This document shows, one piece after another, positions 13,601 to 25,251 of a DNA stretch of 64,000 nt. Position numbers and translations under genes: made by a program. Each line of letters begins with the position of its first letter. Positions within the stretch are counted from its first letter, which is position 1. The notes under the pieces were generated by a model. It did not search any database, was not told the DNA's origin, and saw nothing but the letters and a program-made list of their open reading frames with translations. The stretch comes from Ridgeia piscesae (taxonomy: Eukaryota; Annelida; Polychaeta; Sabellida; Siboglinidae): the NCBI GenBank assembly GCA_025642075.2, contig JAODUO010000111.1:345001-409000 (forward strand), in the 5' to 3' direction.

Positions 13601-14118
13601 TACAGTATTACTGACCGCGTATATCCTACACGCTGTCAGTGCAGTCTCAGTCATGTGACTATACTGTATTACTGACCGCGTATATCCTACACGCTGTCAG
13701 TGCAGTCTCAGTCATGTGACTATACTGTATTACTGACCGCGTATCCTACACGCTGTCAGTGCAGTCTCAGTCATGTGACTATACTGTATTACTGACCGCG
13801 TATCCCACACGCTGTCAGTGCAGTCCCAGTCATGTGACTATACTGTATAACTGACCGCTTATCCTACACGCTGTCAGTGCAGTCTCAGTCATGTGACTAT
13901 ACTGCATTACTGACCGCGTATATCCTACACGCTGTCAGTGCAGTCCCAGTCATGTGACTATACTGCATTAGTGACCGCGTATCCTACACGCTGTCGGTGC
14001 AGTCTGAGTCTTTTGCCGTTACTGTATTACAGACCGCGTATCGTACACGTTGTCAGTGCCGTCTGAGTCATTTGACTATTGTGTTAATTACTGACCGCGT
14101 ATCCTACACGCTCTTAGA
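10664..14118. repeat. 59/61-bp minisatellite, about 58 copies
   Basis: The longest tandem array in the window. Each unit begins GTCATGTGACTATACTGTAT and continues TACTGACCGCGTATCC, then TACACGCTGTCAGTGCAGTC. A two-base variant (GTATCC versus GTATATCC) gives 59- and 61-bp units that occur in blocks, with 61-bp units concentrated at about 11.64-12.3 kb. A second alternation is TACTGTATT versus TACAGTATT. The last copies, after about 13980, decay. The array lies in intron 1 of the LRP-like gene, about 2-5.5 kb from its start codon. Confidence 0.97.
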
Positions 14119-15992
14119 TTTGTAGTATTAGAATCTTGACGTAATAAACTGTGAAAACTTTTGACATATTGATTTGTGGTTAGACTGAGTGAGTGAACGT
14201 TGGCCGTAATCCGCCACTAGACGCCTCCGTACCGGCCGCTCGCGCCAAACACTACGCATCTAGGAGGTGGCTATTTGCTACCTCTCCACGTACAAATGCA
14301 TGTAAATACCTGATGTTAATCTTGTCAAACGTACCATCAATCTACCTGTGTCTAATCGAATATAATCTACCGTAACCCTAAACATAATGCTAACCCTAAG
14401 ATTAACACTAAACTAGCCATCGCCATATATCTATCTGTGGTTCAGCATCAGAGTTATAGCATCCTCCTCGGTGAGGTAACTGGTTAGGTCTGGCCTGTAA
14501 TACCGCTGGCTGATTGTTTTGGGAAACTCTGAAATTAAGCTCAGCCTTTGTAATCGTCCATGTGATCCGTGGTTCGCGATAGATAACGTGTTCATAATTA
14601 TAAACTATAATAATAATATAGTATAATTTATATAATATATTTATTCAGGATGGCGAATACACAGTGCACATTAAAACATACACTGAACTTCTTTTCAGTG
14701 GGGTACTCATACAATCGTACAGGCATACAACACTTGTAATATTCAGCGTGTATCGTGAATACTAGTTTACTACTGCGCATGTCTACATGACTAGCGGTAA
14801 GTCGCCAGTAAACGTATCGAGTTACCACACTGTCATCCCGAGTACGAGTCGCCTTATGTTACCTAGTCGCCTTATGTTGTCTAGAAGAAGCTCTAAAATA
14901 ATGTAAAAAGTTGCTTTAGGAGCCGAAACTACGGACTATAATGAGGCACCGTCTGATGTGTAATACGGCAGAAAAGAGCGGACCATTTGCCGAGAGATGA
15001 CTTTCGCAGTTTTGCCTTTTGCAACAAGGCATCACTCGGTGTTCGACCGATTCTACTTCGCGCGATACCAGCATCCTTGACCGCGGTTGACCGGGTGCTG
15101 ACCTGGGCGACTTGGATTACCGCAGACTGAGCAACATCGATACGCAGTGAGTGTTTCTGACAACTGTCCGGCTGATGGTGTACCAATGCTGGGAATTTTG
15201 GTCTAATCCACATTTACTCTTTTTCATCCAAAGTGCTGAGAGAGCCCCGAGCTGGTTTAGGGAGCTACAAATAGCTGGTGTAGCTAAAGAAATGTAGATT
15301 TCTGTGGTGTAACTTTGGATAACACAGCTTAATGGCGTTGTAAAGAGTAGTGTAAAGCAGGGGCAAAAACAGACCCAGATAACACCAGATGAGGGGGCAG
15401 CGTGTCTGAGAAGCAATTCCCTATCTCAATGGCTTGCTGTCGTCTATCAGTCAAGTATGAAGAAAACTAGCTCAATGCTGTGCCATATATGCCGCACATG
15501 ATGATAAACGCCTAATGGGAATGTCGTGGTCAATGGTGGCAAATGCGGCGGTAACTTTGCCTATACTATTATAAAAGTTAAGTTTAATGTCAGTATGCAC
15601 TTGTACAATAGCAGTTTTACATTTTCGTTTTCGTATTTAAACACACATTTCGTACATTATTTTGCTGTTGCACGCACATAATTACTCGCATAAAATGCGA
15701 AAACACTTGCTTCCTAAAGCTGATGGTATATTCTCCTATTCACTGTTTTGTTTGTACTTCACCACGGAAACTACGTTTGTTTTCAACGAGTCCACGTAGA
15801 GAACACGGAGGTCCTTCCAAATAAACAATAACAGCTGAGAATCCAGAACAATACAAGGTGATCAATAAATTAGTAAGTTTGAAAGTGGAATAGAAGGTGT
15901 AGTCACTTTTCAAGTCATCCTTTAGAGGCAACTATCGTACATGTCTTTTATCACACCCTTTTGACAGTTTCAATATAGCATTCACATTTTAT
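14119..15992. other. Intron 1, 5' part; no element recognised
   Basis: Mixed-composition sequence without convincing exons. A doubled GTCGCCTTATGTT lies near 14850. Overlapping frames at 14.9-15.4 kb on the minus strand have no recognisable domain. Confidence 0.4.
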
Positions 15993-15995
15993 AAA

Positions 15996-16061
<66 letters not shown>
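15993..16061. repeat. (TA)n microsatellite
   Basis: About 65 bp of TA starting a few bases inside intron 1, directly next to the exon 1 donor. Confidence 0.97.
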
Positions 16062-16063
<2 letters not shown>

Positions 16064-16070
16064 GTCTTAC

Positions 16071-16185
16071 CTTCTGTGTTGGTAGCCCAGAAACCGATCA
16101 ACGCCAACATCAAATTTCTGAGCAGCCGCAGAAGTGAACCAGGCGGCCGCAGCCGCGTGAGCTCGTCGAAATGTCGCGTTGACAT
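16071..16185 (-). CDS. LDL-receptor-related protein, exon 1 (signal peptide)
   Basis: First coding exon of the minus-strand LRP-like gene. The first in-frame ATG is at 16185; upstream the frame is closed by TAA at 16279-16281 with no other ATG. It encodes 38 residues: a charged start, then LLRLLRNLMLALIGFW, a hydrophobic core at residues 25-33, with a plausible signal-peptidase site after Ala34. The donor GAAG|GTAAG ends the exon at 16071 in phase 1, which joins exon 2 (7332-7448) in frame. The mature chain would then begin directly with a YWTD propeller, so the product is expected at the cell surface or secreted. What is seen is splice, phase and peptide; the link to exon 2 across 8.6 kb is inferred. 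Confidence 0.78.
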
Positions 16186-16400
16186 TTCCGTTAGGTCTCC
16201 TAGGACAACCAAAGCGTCGATGAATATCGCAGAACGATACTGGAATCGACTGACAGTCAGCCGACTGCGTATACTACCTTATAGTTGCAATGCAAAAGTC
16301 GATAATCTGGTTGTCGTCATCATTGGCCAATTGCTACTAAGCAGGTGAGGTGAGCAGCTCGTGTGGCCGGTGATGATTGGTGCGACATGGGCCTACAGGT
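16186..16400 (-). promoter_or_regulatory. Putative 5'UTR/promoter of LRP-like gene
   Basis: CpG-containing sequence immediately upstream of the start codon. A TTGGCCAA palindrome near 16323 carries CCAAT on both strands. No TATA box is seen at a sensible distance. Position and composition are the only support. Confidence 0.35.
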
Positions 16401-17073
<673 letters not shown>

Positions 17074-17342
17074 TTATATAGCGCTAATTCCCGCATGGCG
17101 GATCGACTCGCTCACAAGAAATATACTAAATGTATATTAATAAATATAAATGTAAATTATATAAATTAATATAAATCGTATTAATTTTTTGTTTTAAGAT
17201 GCACTAGTAAACCTTTGAATTAAATTATATAAATAAATTTTAAATAAATTAAACACTGCTTTTATGATGTATAGTACTAAAACTTGGTATGTAAATTATA
17301 TAAATTAATATAAAATTAAAAGCTTTACTAAAAACATGTATG

Positions 17343-17388
<46 letters not shown>

Positions 17389-17520
17389 TAATCTAAAACA
17401 TAAACACTTATTAAAACGTTTATGACACTAAAATAAATTCGAATGCAACGTCCGTCATTTCAAAACAATTTGAATTAATTGAAATGTCTAATAAAAAGAT
17501 GTCTTTAAAACACTTTCTAA
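17074..17520. other. AT-rich intergenic with (TA)n at 17347-17384
   Basis: Very AT-rich DNA with repeated AAATTATATAAATTAATATAA-like stretches and one TA microsatellite. No gene. Confidence 0.6.
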
Positions 17521-17934
<414 letters not shown>

Positions 17935-18766
17935 ACTACAGATGATGTAAGATCACAATAAGGTGATCATCCGCCATTATCCTGCAGAGTACAAGTTAAG
18001 CTGGTGCTGATTTGGGACTCACTGAGACAATGACTACAGATGATGTAAGACCACAATAAGGTGATCATCCGCCATTACCCTGCAGAGTACAAGTTATGCT
18101 GGAGCTGATTTGGGGCTCACAGAGACAATGACTACAGATGATGTAGGACCACAATAAGGTGATCATCCGCCATTACCCTGCAGAGTACAAGTTAAGCTGG
18201 TGCTGATTTGGGGCTCACAGAGACAATGACTACAGATGATGTAAGACCACAATAAGGTGATCATCCGCCATTACCCTGCAGAGTACAAGTTAAGCTGGAG
18301 CTGATTTGGGGCTCACAGAGACAATGACTACAGATGATGTAAGACCACAATAAGGTGATCATCCGCCATTACCCTGCAGAGTACAAGTTAAGCTGGAGCT
18401 GATTTGGGACTCACAGAGACAATGACTACAGATGATGTAAGATCACAATAAGGTGATCATCCGCCATTACCCTGCAGAGTACAAGTTAAGCTGGAGCTGA
18501 TTTGGGGCTCACAGAGACAATGACTACAGATGATGTAAGACCACAATAAGGTGATCATCCGCCATTACCCTGCAGGGTACAAGTTAAGCTGGAGCTGATT
18601 TGGGACTCACAGATACAATGACTACAGATGATGTAGGACCACAATAACGTGATCATCCGCCATTACCCTGCAGAGTACAAGTTAAGCTGGAGCTGATTTG
18701 GGGCTCACAGAGACAATGACTACAGATGATGTAAGACCACAATAAGGTGATCATCTGCCATTACCC
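17935..18766. repeat. 98-bp minisatellite, about 8.5 copies
   Basis: The unit begins ACTACAGATGATGTAAGACC, contains GGTGATCATCCGCCATTACC and ends CACAGAGACAATG. Copies are over 95 percent alike by eye. The array starts exactly where the CA tract stops. Confidence 0.96.
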
Positions 18767-19367
18767 GAGCGACCAAAGAAACAGCATTATGCAGGTTGTC
18801 TGAATTTTTGTGAGCACATATGTAGTCTGGTGTGCGTAGAAATTATGTTTTGTGCAGTGTGGCAATAGAGCTGTCAAAGTGTGACAGCTGTCAGTCTGTG
18901 CATTTCTGCGTATTAATACAGTTGTCATTTTGCTTGGGGATGCAATCAGGGGCAATCCGTGGGTGGTTCAAGCAGAGATGGAGGGGTGTAAGGTTGGAAA
19001 GAAGTTTGTGGGAGCTTGAGTTATGAGAATTTCACAACATTCTCACAGAACTTCTGTCTATTGCGGGTAAATATGCTGTGAAATTGTCAATAACAGATCT
19101 CATCAAGATATGTAGGAAATGAAGGAAACATTATAATGGTCGCCTATGGAAAATGCAAATGTGGTCTGACTCCTACAGCTGAAACCTGTGGTTGGTTGCA
19201 TGGCAGTGCAGTTACAAGACACCCACAAATTCAGCCTAAATTAGGGTACAGTATAGTTACCCGGTAGCTCCTATATGGCATATGGTCAGTAGGGGCAGTT
19301 GCATGACATCCACCCAGCTGAGTTATTTCACCAATTGTGTACAACTCCTGAAGCAACCCTGCACAGT
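18767..19367. other. Intergenic with short dispersed motifs
   Basis: No gene. The block GGGGCAGTTGCATGACATCCA near 19294 recurs, in either orientation, near 32573 and 34050-34145. Confidence 0.4.
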
Positions 19368-20010
19368 CCCAGGACTAGTAAAATCAAACTTTACAACAGG
19401 ACTAGTAAAATCAAAAGTTTACTAGTCCGTCAAAAGATTTACCAGTTCAGCAAAACATAAAAACAATCCAAATTAAAGTCGTTACAATTTGTTTTAAGAC
19501 TAAAAAACAACCCCTGTAAAAACAATGCACTTTTCATAAAGGTAACACATAAATAATACAGGAATAACAATAATATTAACTAAAAAGTGAATTGAAAAAA
19601 CGCCAATTGACCGGTAGCACCATTATGATTTTTCTGGAAATCCTGGAAATTTACCTCACATTACGCTGATATGAAAACTGCTCTGCTGGAAATAAAAATA
19701 TCACACTAGAAAATTGTAGACATCAAAGAACCATTAATCATACAGATAATGCCCAGACAAGTTCATAGCTGGTGGCCTACTAATCAACGTTTTAATGACT
19801 TGGGATTTAGTCACATAGCCCCAGCCTGTTGATGGGTTAGGGTTAGGGTCACTGTGACTTCAAAGGCTTGATTGATTGATGTAGGGTGGGGTGGATGACA
19901 TTGACCTTTACTAGACAAGCAGACTAGTTATTAGGAAGGTTTACTAGTCCGCCCTTATCTGTACTAGTGTACAGACTAGCGGACTAGTGGGTAATTCTAC
20001 CCCTGAATAT
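19368..20010. mobile_element. MITE-like element, copy 1
   Basis: Shares its whole length, with gaps, with 28962-29412. Both begin with TTTACTAGTCCG-type motifs, pass through AACAATCC or ACAGCCCAAAT, AAGTCGTTA and AATTGAAAAAAC, and end with TACTAGTCCGCCCTTATCT...GACTAGTGGGTA and TTCTACCCCTGA. The ends carry ACTAGTCCGC in inverted orientation, like short terminal inverted repeats. No coding capacity. Confidence 0.6.
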
Positions 20011-20380
20011 AATTCATGATTTATATTGGCCTAAACATCATCTATACCTCCTATATATGTATGATGAACTTGAGCTTTTTAAGTTTTTTAAATGTATTTC
20101 ATGCCTAAATCTATGTAATTATTTAAATATTACTATGCAGATATGTAGACTGTACAATAAAAAGTTACACCAGAATTTTTGGATTAGAACAAACCTTCTT
20201 TGGCAAATAACTCTCGGGAGTAATTGTTATGCACAAAATGTACAGAAACAAATTAAAAATAATGAACAATTGAAGTTTGTGCACCTAGTGCATACATATA
20301 TTATCCCCGACATACAGCACTTTAGAAATGCTGGTTAAAATAATAGTAATGCAGGTGTATCAACACATGTCGATTTAATT

Positions 20381-20910
20381 GATGATATATTATATTCTGT
20401 GGAAATGTGCAAAATCACCTAACAGATGTGGACTTTGGACAACTGGCGTCTTGTGGAATACAGATATCCACAGGAGGTCTTATGTCTTCAGAGGAGCCAA
20501 CAGCTCTGACAGAAAGAGTCATAATTTTGTACATTTTGCTTGTTTGGGAGGCCCTGAGCTGCCCTTGCCAAATACCAGTGAACTACAAATTTCTTGTGTA
20601 CAATGAAGAGACCCTCAAATACATCTTTGCCAAATTATAGAGGAAAAGCTACAGAACATTTTTTGAAAAAAATTGAAAATTGACTATGTACCAGTTTTTA
20701 GGCGCTAGAGGACCATAGAAGGCTTTAAAATAAGTCAATCAAATTACAATTTCTTCTGCATATTGACAGTACCCTACAAAACGAAAGTGCAAATTATGAA
20801 CAATAGCTCTTCAATGGTTTCTGAGATCTGAGAGCTAATGACAGACGGTGGACACAAAGTGATGCCATAAGTCGATGGGATCTTTGGATCAAAACTCTGC
20901 TAGACATTTG
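20381..20910. repeat. Dispersed repeat, copy B
   Basis: Aligns with 2380-2700 (landmarks CTAGAGGACCATAG, TCAATCAAATTAC, GGTTTCTGAGATCTGAGAGC, GATGCCATAAGTC). Here the terminal segment is single copy, whereas at 2661-4096 it is amplified. Two overlapping 75-codon plus-strand frames have no recognisable domain. Confidence 0.6.
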
Positions 20911-21109
20911 TTTATCTTTCATTAAGTTTTGTTGAGTCGACGATAAGTTTTTTAATCTAAGTAAATGGATATGTACACACTGAAATAGATTTTTTAGGGA
21001 AAGTGCCCTTCCAAGACTTTGACCAATGTCTTTATTTGGAGTGAAAGTACCCTTCCCAACATTTGACCAATGCCTTTTTTATTTTGCACATAGCACATTT
21101 AAAAATGTA

Positions 21110-21440
21110 AAAATGTAAGTTCTTATATAGCGCAGTATCCAGTCCTCAGGACTGCTCAAAGTGCTTTTACACTTTACTTCCGTGGCAGACCTGATCAATC
21201 AAACGCCGTATCAACTATTCTGGGAAGCATCCAGCCATATACTATAATTAATGTGCAAAGGCTGCTCGTACACATATCCACCACTGTCTATAGCCAGGTA
21301 CACATTTATACAGCTGAGTGAACTGGAACAATGTAGTGTGAAAACACTTGCCCAAAGTTTTAACATCACAGCACAGGATTCGAACCCTGGTTCGCTTAGT
21401 CAAGTCTAAAGCTCTACCCCTGAGCCACTGTGCTCTACAT
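21110..21440 (-). mobile_element. tRNA-derived SINE (family B), minus strand
   Basis: Read on the minus strand, the head has a box A-like TGGCTCAGGGGTAGAGC near 21420 and a box B-like GGTTCGAATCC near 21380, so it derives from a tRNA and carries an internal RNA polymerase III promoter. The body contains ACCTGGCTATAGACAGTGG and GGATGCTTCCC. Related copies lie at 55.1 kb and 61.7 kb. Confidence 0.75.
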
Positions 21441-22104
21441 TTATTCAAATAGCCTAGAAATAAGCCATTATTTTAAATATAGGATTTATGTTGTGTCATT
21501 TCCATCATAGTTTCTATAGTATGAGAAAACAAAATTAGTCAAAGTTAGTTATATGTTAAAACTAATAATTACATTTGTTTACCATTTCCAATTCAGTACC
21601 AATACAATTACAAGAGGAGATGCAATGTTTTGGTCAATGAGCCCATGCCAGGGGTAATTCTGCACACAATGCATTACCTGTTGGGATTGAACCAACAACT
21701 AAAACCAAGACATTAGCATCTACCACTAATTACCAACACAGATTATGTTTCACAAAGTTTATCAGTTTAAACAAATTTGCAGGGACCCATATAAACACTT
21801 ATATATACATATCAGAAGTTCCACTAACCTATCAAGATCTGTGGTTTTGTAGTCCACTCATGATTTCACTTAATTTGCACAAAGTCTGTGCCTTCCTGAA
21901 ACACACTAAACTAGACACTAAAATGGGTCAAGTGGCGCTGACGTCCTTTTGACTACAGCTGTATATAGTGAGTTGGTAATTATGAATGAAATTTGTTTTA
22001 GTGAATCTCATACACTGCCTTGCCTCTTAAACATAATCACTTAATTGGCATTTTGTTTGGTTATTCATACGACATGACCAGAATTAAACATTTCAACACC
22101 TTTT
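21441..22104. other. Intergenic; dispersed short repeat at 21960-22085
   Basis: The segment around TTTTAGTGAATC...GGCATTTTGTTTGGTTATTCAT recurs at 30450-30560 (TTTTAGTGAATC...GGCATTTTCTCTGGTTATTCAT). No gene. Confidence 0.5.
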
Positions 22105-23690
22105 TTGTTAACAGGTACAAACTTATCTAACAGTATAGAGCATTGCCTGGGAACACAACCGACTGACCTTCTGAAAACAAAACAGGTATCACAGTCAATA
22201 CATATCTCGTTAAGGCGGGTTTACAACATTACACTATGCAATGTGGTTGCAAGCAATGTGAGGAACTGTTGCTTGCTACCCTTTTGCAACCAGATCACCT
22301 AGTGTAAACATAAAATCACATGCAGCAGCGTCTCATGAGACCACGATTCACACAGCATACAATGTGTCTCTTGGATAGGGAAAGTTCTATTCTGTGCAAC
22401 GTTGTCTCTTGGTCGCATTAAGGTGGTGGACCTTAATGCGACCAAGAGAGTCCACACTGTCACCGTGGTAGCAGTCACCCACAACAATCACCCAACATTG
22501 AAAGGCACACTGTGGCTCCACACACTCGTTGCATTGCAACAAGTGACTCGACATCATTTACCACAAATACACGTTGTGAAAAGTCAGGCCACACAAACGT
22601 CAACGCCTAATATTGTCGCAAGTGTCTTGAATAAGCATTCTTCACAAGCTACTGTTCAACGTGTGCTGTACTGCTTCACTTGTGGGGGGAGAGGACATAA
22701 GTTACGTGATTGCATGTCACGGCTATGGTCATGTAACTATTGACTGTCCTAACTGTCATGCATTGTCACGGAAGCAAATACGTGGTAGGAGTGGCCCATG
22801 CGCACTTGACGCATTAGTTGACGGCGGTGATAATCACTCCCCAGGAACGCTGGGCTCTACTAGAGGCTGCGGCCATTTATTACTTGGTTGTTCCAACTGT
22901 CGTAAACCGACACAGGCACAGATGTCTTAGGCGTGAACCAAAAGCACTGGAGCGCGGTGAGCACTACTCTTCCGTGGCAGTTGTATCTACGAATGACCCA
23001 GGACAACATCGTGGATCTCAATGTCAGCATACGACACTAAACGCAGTGATGCATTTATGAGATCTGACCAGTGTACGTGTCAAAATGCGTCAAAAGACGC
23101 TGATCTCAGCATCGTAGGCATTGTCAGTATCGATGAAAATGCATGTATCCACTTAGAGGATGGTAACCATGAAAGCTTACCTATGCATATCCCTGATATG
23201 ACTGATGTTGTGCCACCTGGCGTAGCTTCGAAGGCCATAACATCACATTGCACCGTCTCAAATCAGCACATTGCACATGATTCGGTGACAACTGCATATT
23301 GCACCGTATCATACCAGTACATTGCACCTGAATTGGTGAGAGCTATACATTGCACAGTATCACACCAGTACATTGCACCGGATTTGGTGGCAGTTGCACA
23401 TTGAACCGTTTCATACCAGCACATTGCATCGGACAAGACTACACATAGTGTCGAGCCTATGGACACCAGTCCCCTTGCTTTGAACACAGTAAACCATCCA
23501 GTCCATGCGACTACATCCAGTGTCGAATCTACGGACATCAGTCTCATTGCTTCGAAACAGTAAACAGTCCAGTCCATGCGACTACATCCAGTGTCGAGCC
23601 TACGGACATCAGTCCCATTGCTTACGACACAGTAAGTAGCCCAGGCAGTGCGACGTTGAGAGCACTAACACACCCCATATGTTCGATCAC
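22105..23690 (+). mobile_element. Gag-like zinc-knuckle remnant
   Basis: A plus-strand frame ends in CFTCGGRGHKLRDC, a CCHC zinc knuckle (C-x2-C-x4-H-x4-C), near 22672-22713. A second knuckle-like CHGYGHVTIDC follows in a shifted frame near 22718. Such paired knuckles are typical of Gag nucleocapsid regions of LTR retroelements and of some cellular nucleic-acid-binding proteins. Downstream, a 51-bp in-frame tandem repeat (17-residue unit containing CTVS and QYIAP) runs at about 23244-23420, and a 75-bp repeat follows three times at about 23445-23640. The frameshift between the knuckles and scattered stops argue for a dead element. No reverse transcriptase was found next to it. Confidence 0.5.
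22405..22449. repeat. Perfect 19-bp inverted repeat, 7-nt loop
   Basis: TCTCTTGGTCGCATTAAGG is followed, after the loop TGGTGGA, by its exact reverse complement. It sits at the start of the zinc-knuckle frame. Confidence 0.95.
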
Positions 23691-23794
23691 CTACAATCTG
23701 TACTGTGCCTAGCGATGCATTTACATCGGCTGCAGCTTCCGGCAACGAACAAGTTGCAATGGACATGTTGCTTTCCAATGAAATCACCACAGAG

Positions 23795-24390
23795 AAATGT
23801 CTACCTGGTAATAGCAAAAAGTATGTTTTTGATGGCTTTAGCAGTGGGGGTTCACATTTATATGGTATAGTATATTGACCTGTGGCTTGTTATACATAGA
23901 AAATTGTAAAACTGCCAATTTGTATAGTTATAGGCTTGTAGTTTTATCATACAAATATCGCAGAGAAATTTTCAATATTTTTGGTAATAGCTAAGTTTGT
24001 TTTGAATGGCTATAGGGGTGGGGGCGGTCACATTTCTATGGTATAGTATATTGACCCGTGGTTCATTGTACACAGAAAACTGTAAAATTTTGCCAATTTT
24101 GATAGTTACGGGCTTGTAGATTTATTATACAAACATCACAGAGAAATGTCTACCTGGTAATAGCAAAAAGTTTGTTTTTGATGGCTGTAGCGGTGGGGTG
24201 GGGGTCACATTTCTATGGTATAGTATATTGACCCTGTAACTTTGCCAATTTGGATAGTTACATGCTTGTAGTTTTATGATAAAACTACAAGCCCATAACC
24301 ATCCAAACTGACAAAGCTTTACAGTTTTCTATGTACAACAAGCCACGGGTCAATGTACTATACCATAGAAATGTGACCCAACTGTAAAAC
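23795..24390. repeat. Three ~170-bp direct copies plus one inverted copy
   Basis: The block containing GGTATAGTATATTGACC, a CTGCCAATTTG or TTGCCAATTT core and GCTTGTAGTTTTAT occurs at about 23795-23955, 23960-24130 and 24140-24280. It is then followed directly by its reverse complement (AAAACTACAAGCCCATAACC...GGTCAATGTACTATACC) at about 24282-24380. A further inverted piece lies at about 24500-24540. The junction at 24275-24290 makes a long hairpin with arms of roughly 75-100 bp. Confidence 0.85.
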
Positions 24391-25251
24391 ATATATTCAG
24401 TAATTATCAAATGGATATTTACTATGATGCTTGTGTGAATCATACACCATCATATAATCAAATAAATTGGCAAACATTTTTATAACATTTACGATTATGG
24501 GCCACAGGTCAACATACTATACCATAGAAATATGACCCCCCACCTCATTTCATTCTAAGGCATTTAACAGAATGTGGACCAAGCAGAATGTTTTCCATGA
24601 AATTGGACACAAAATAAAATACTGGTGTTGGTGCAAGGGTCAACAAAATATGTCCACTAAGCAGTGTCAGTTTGAAAAAGAGTTCTTTCACTGAAATTTG
24701 TTTATGGCATAATAATAATATTATTAATGTATCAAAGTGCAATGTTGCATAAATATAATCAAAACATTACCTTCAATGTGATTAATACTCAAATACATAC
24801 AAAAAAGAAAAATCCCTGAAGAAACACGGGGTGGGTAATTTTTCCATAGGGGAGGTCAATTTTCTATTATAGTCACTTTGTCACTTTTCTACACAGTATA
24901 GTATTATAGTCACTTTTCTACACAGGTCAATATTCTATCTGACACCAGTTCAAATACTCAACGCGTTCACACTACAGAAGCCAGAGTTTCCATCCACTAA
25001 TCAGTTTCTTTTGATTAATGACTTAGAGGTGCAACTGGGCGGGGCATTAATTAGGTCAAGTGATGCTAAGAGCACAGACTGGCCAACCATCACTGGCCTC
25101 AACATGTGGCATTAATTAGGTCAAAGTTAGAGCGACTACTCAGGTCACTTTCAAATGCGAATGAGAACATTAACATGGAGAGTGCCTCCATGCAATACAA
25201 TATGTACCGGTACATGTAAACAATACACGGATAACTATTATACTTCATTCG
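24391..25251. other. Intergenic, no gene
   Basis: Diverged short repeats only: TATAGTCACTTTTCTACACAG is present twice near 24870-24925 and GGCATTAATTAGGTCAA twice near 25044 and 25110. Confidence 0.5.

Noticed and set aside
14370..14410. TAACCCTAA-like words suggesting interstitial telomere repeats (also GGGTTAGGGTTAGGG near 19831)
   Set aside because: Only two or three irregular copies; too few to support telomeric origin.
14929..15416. Minus-strand frames of 94-99 codons as an upstream exon
   Set aside because: Two overlapping frames, no domain, no convincing splice sites.
15982..16212. Longer N-terminus for the LRP-like protein starting at 16212
   Set aside because: The codon at 16212 is TTG; the first in-frame ATG is at 16185.
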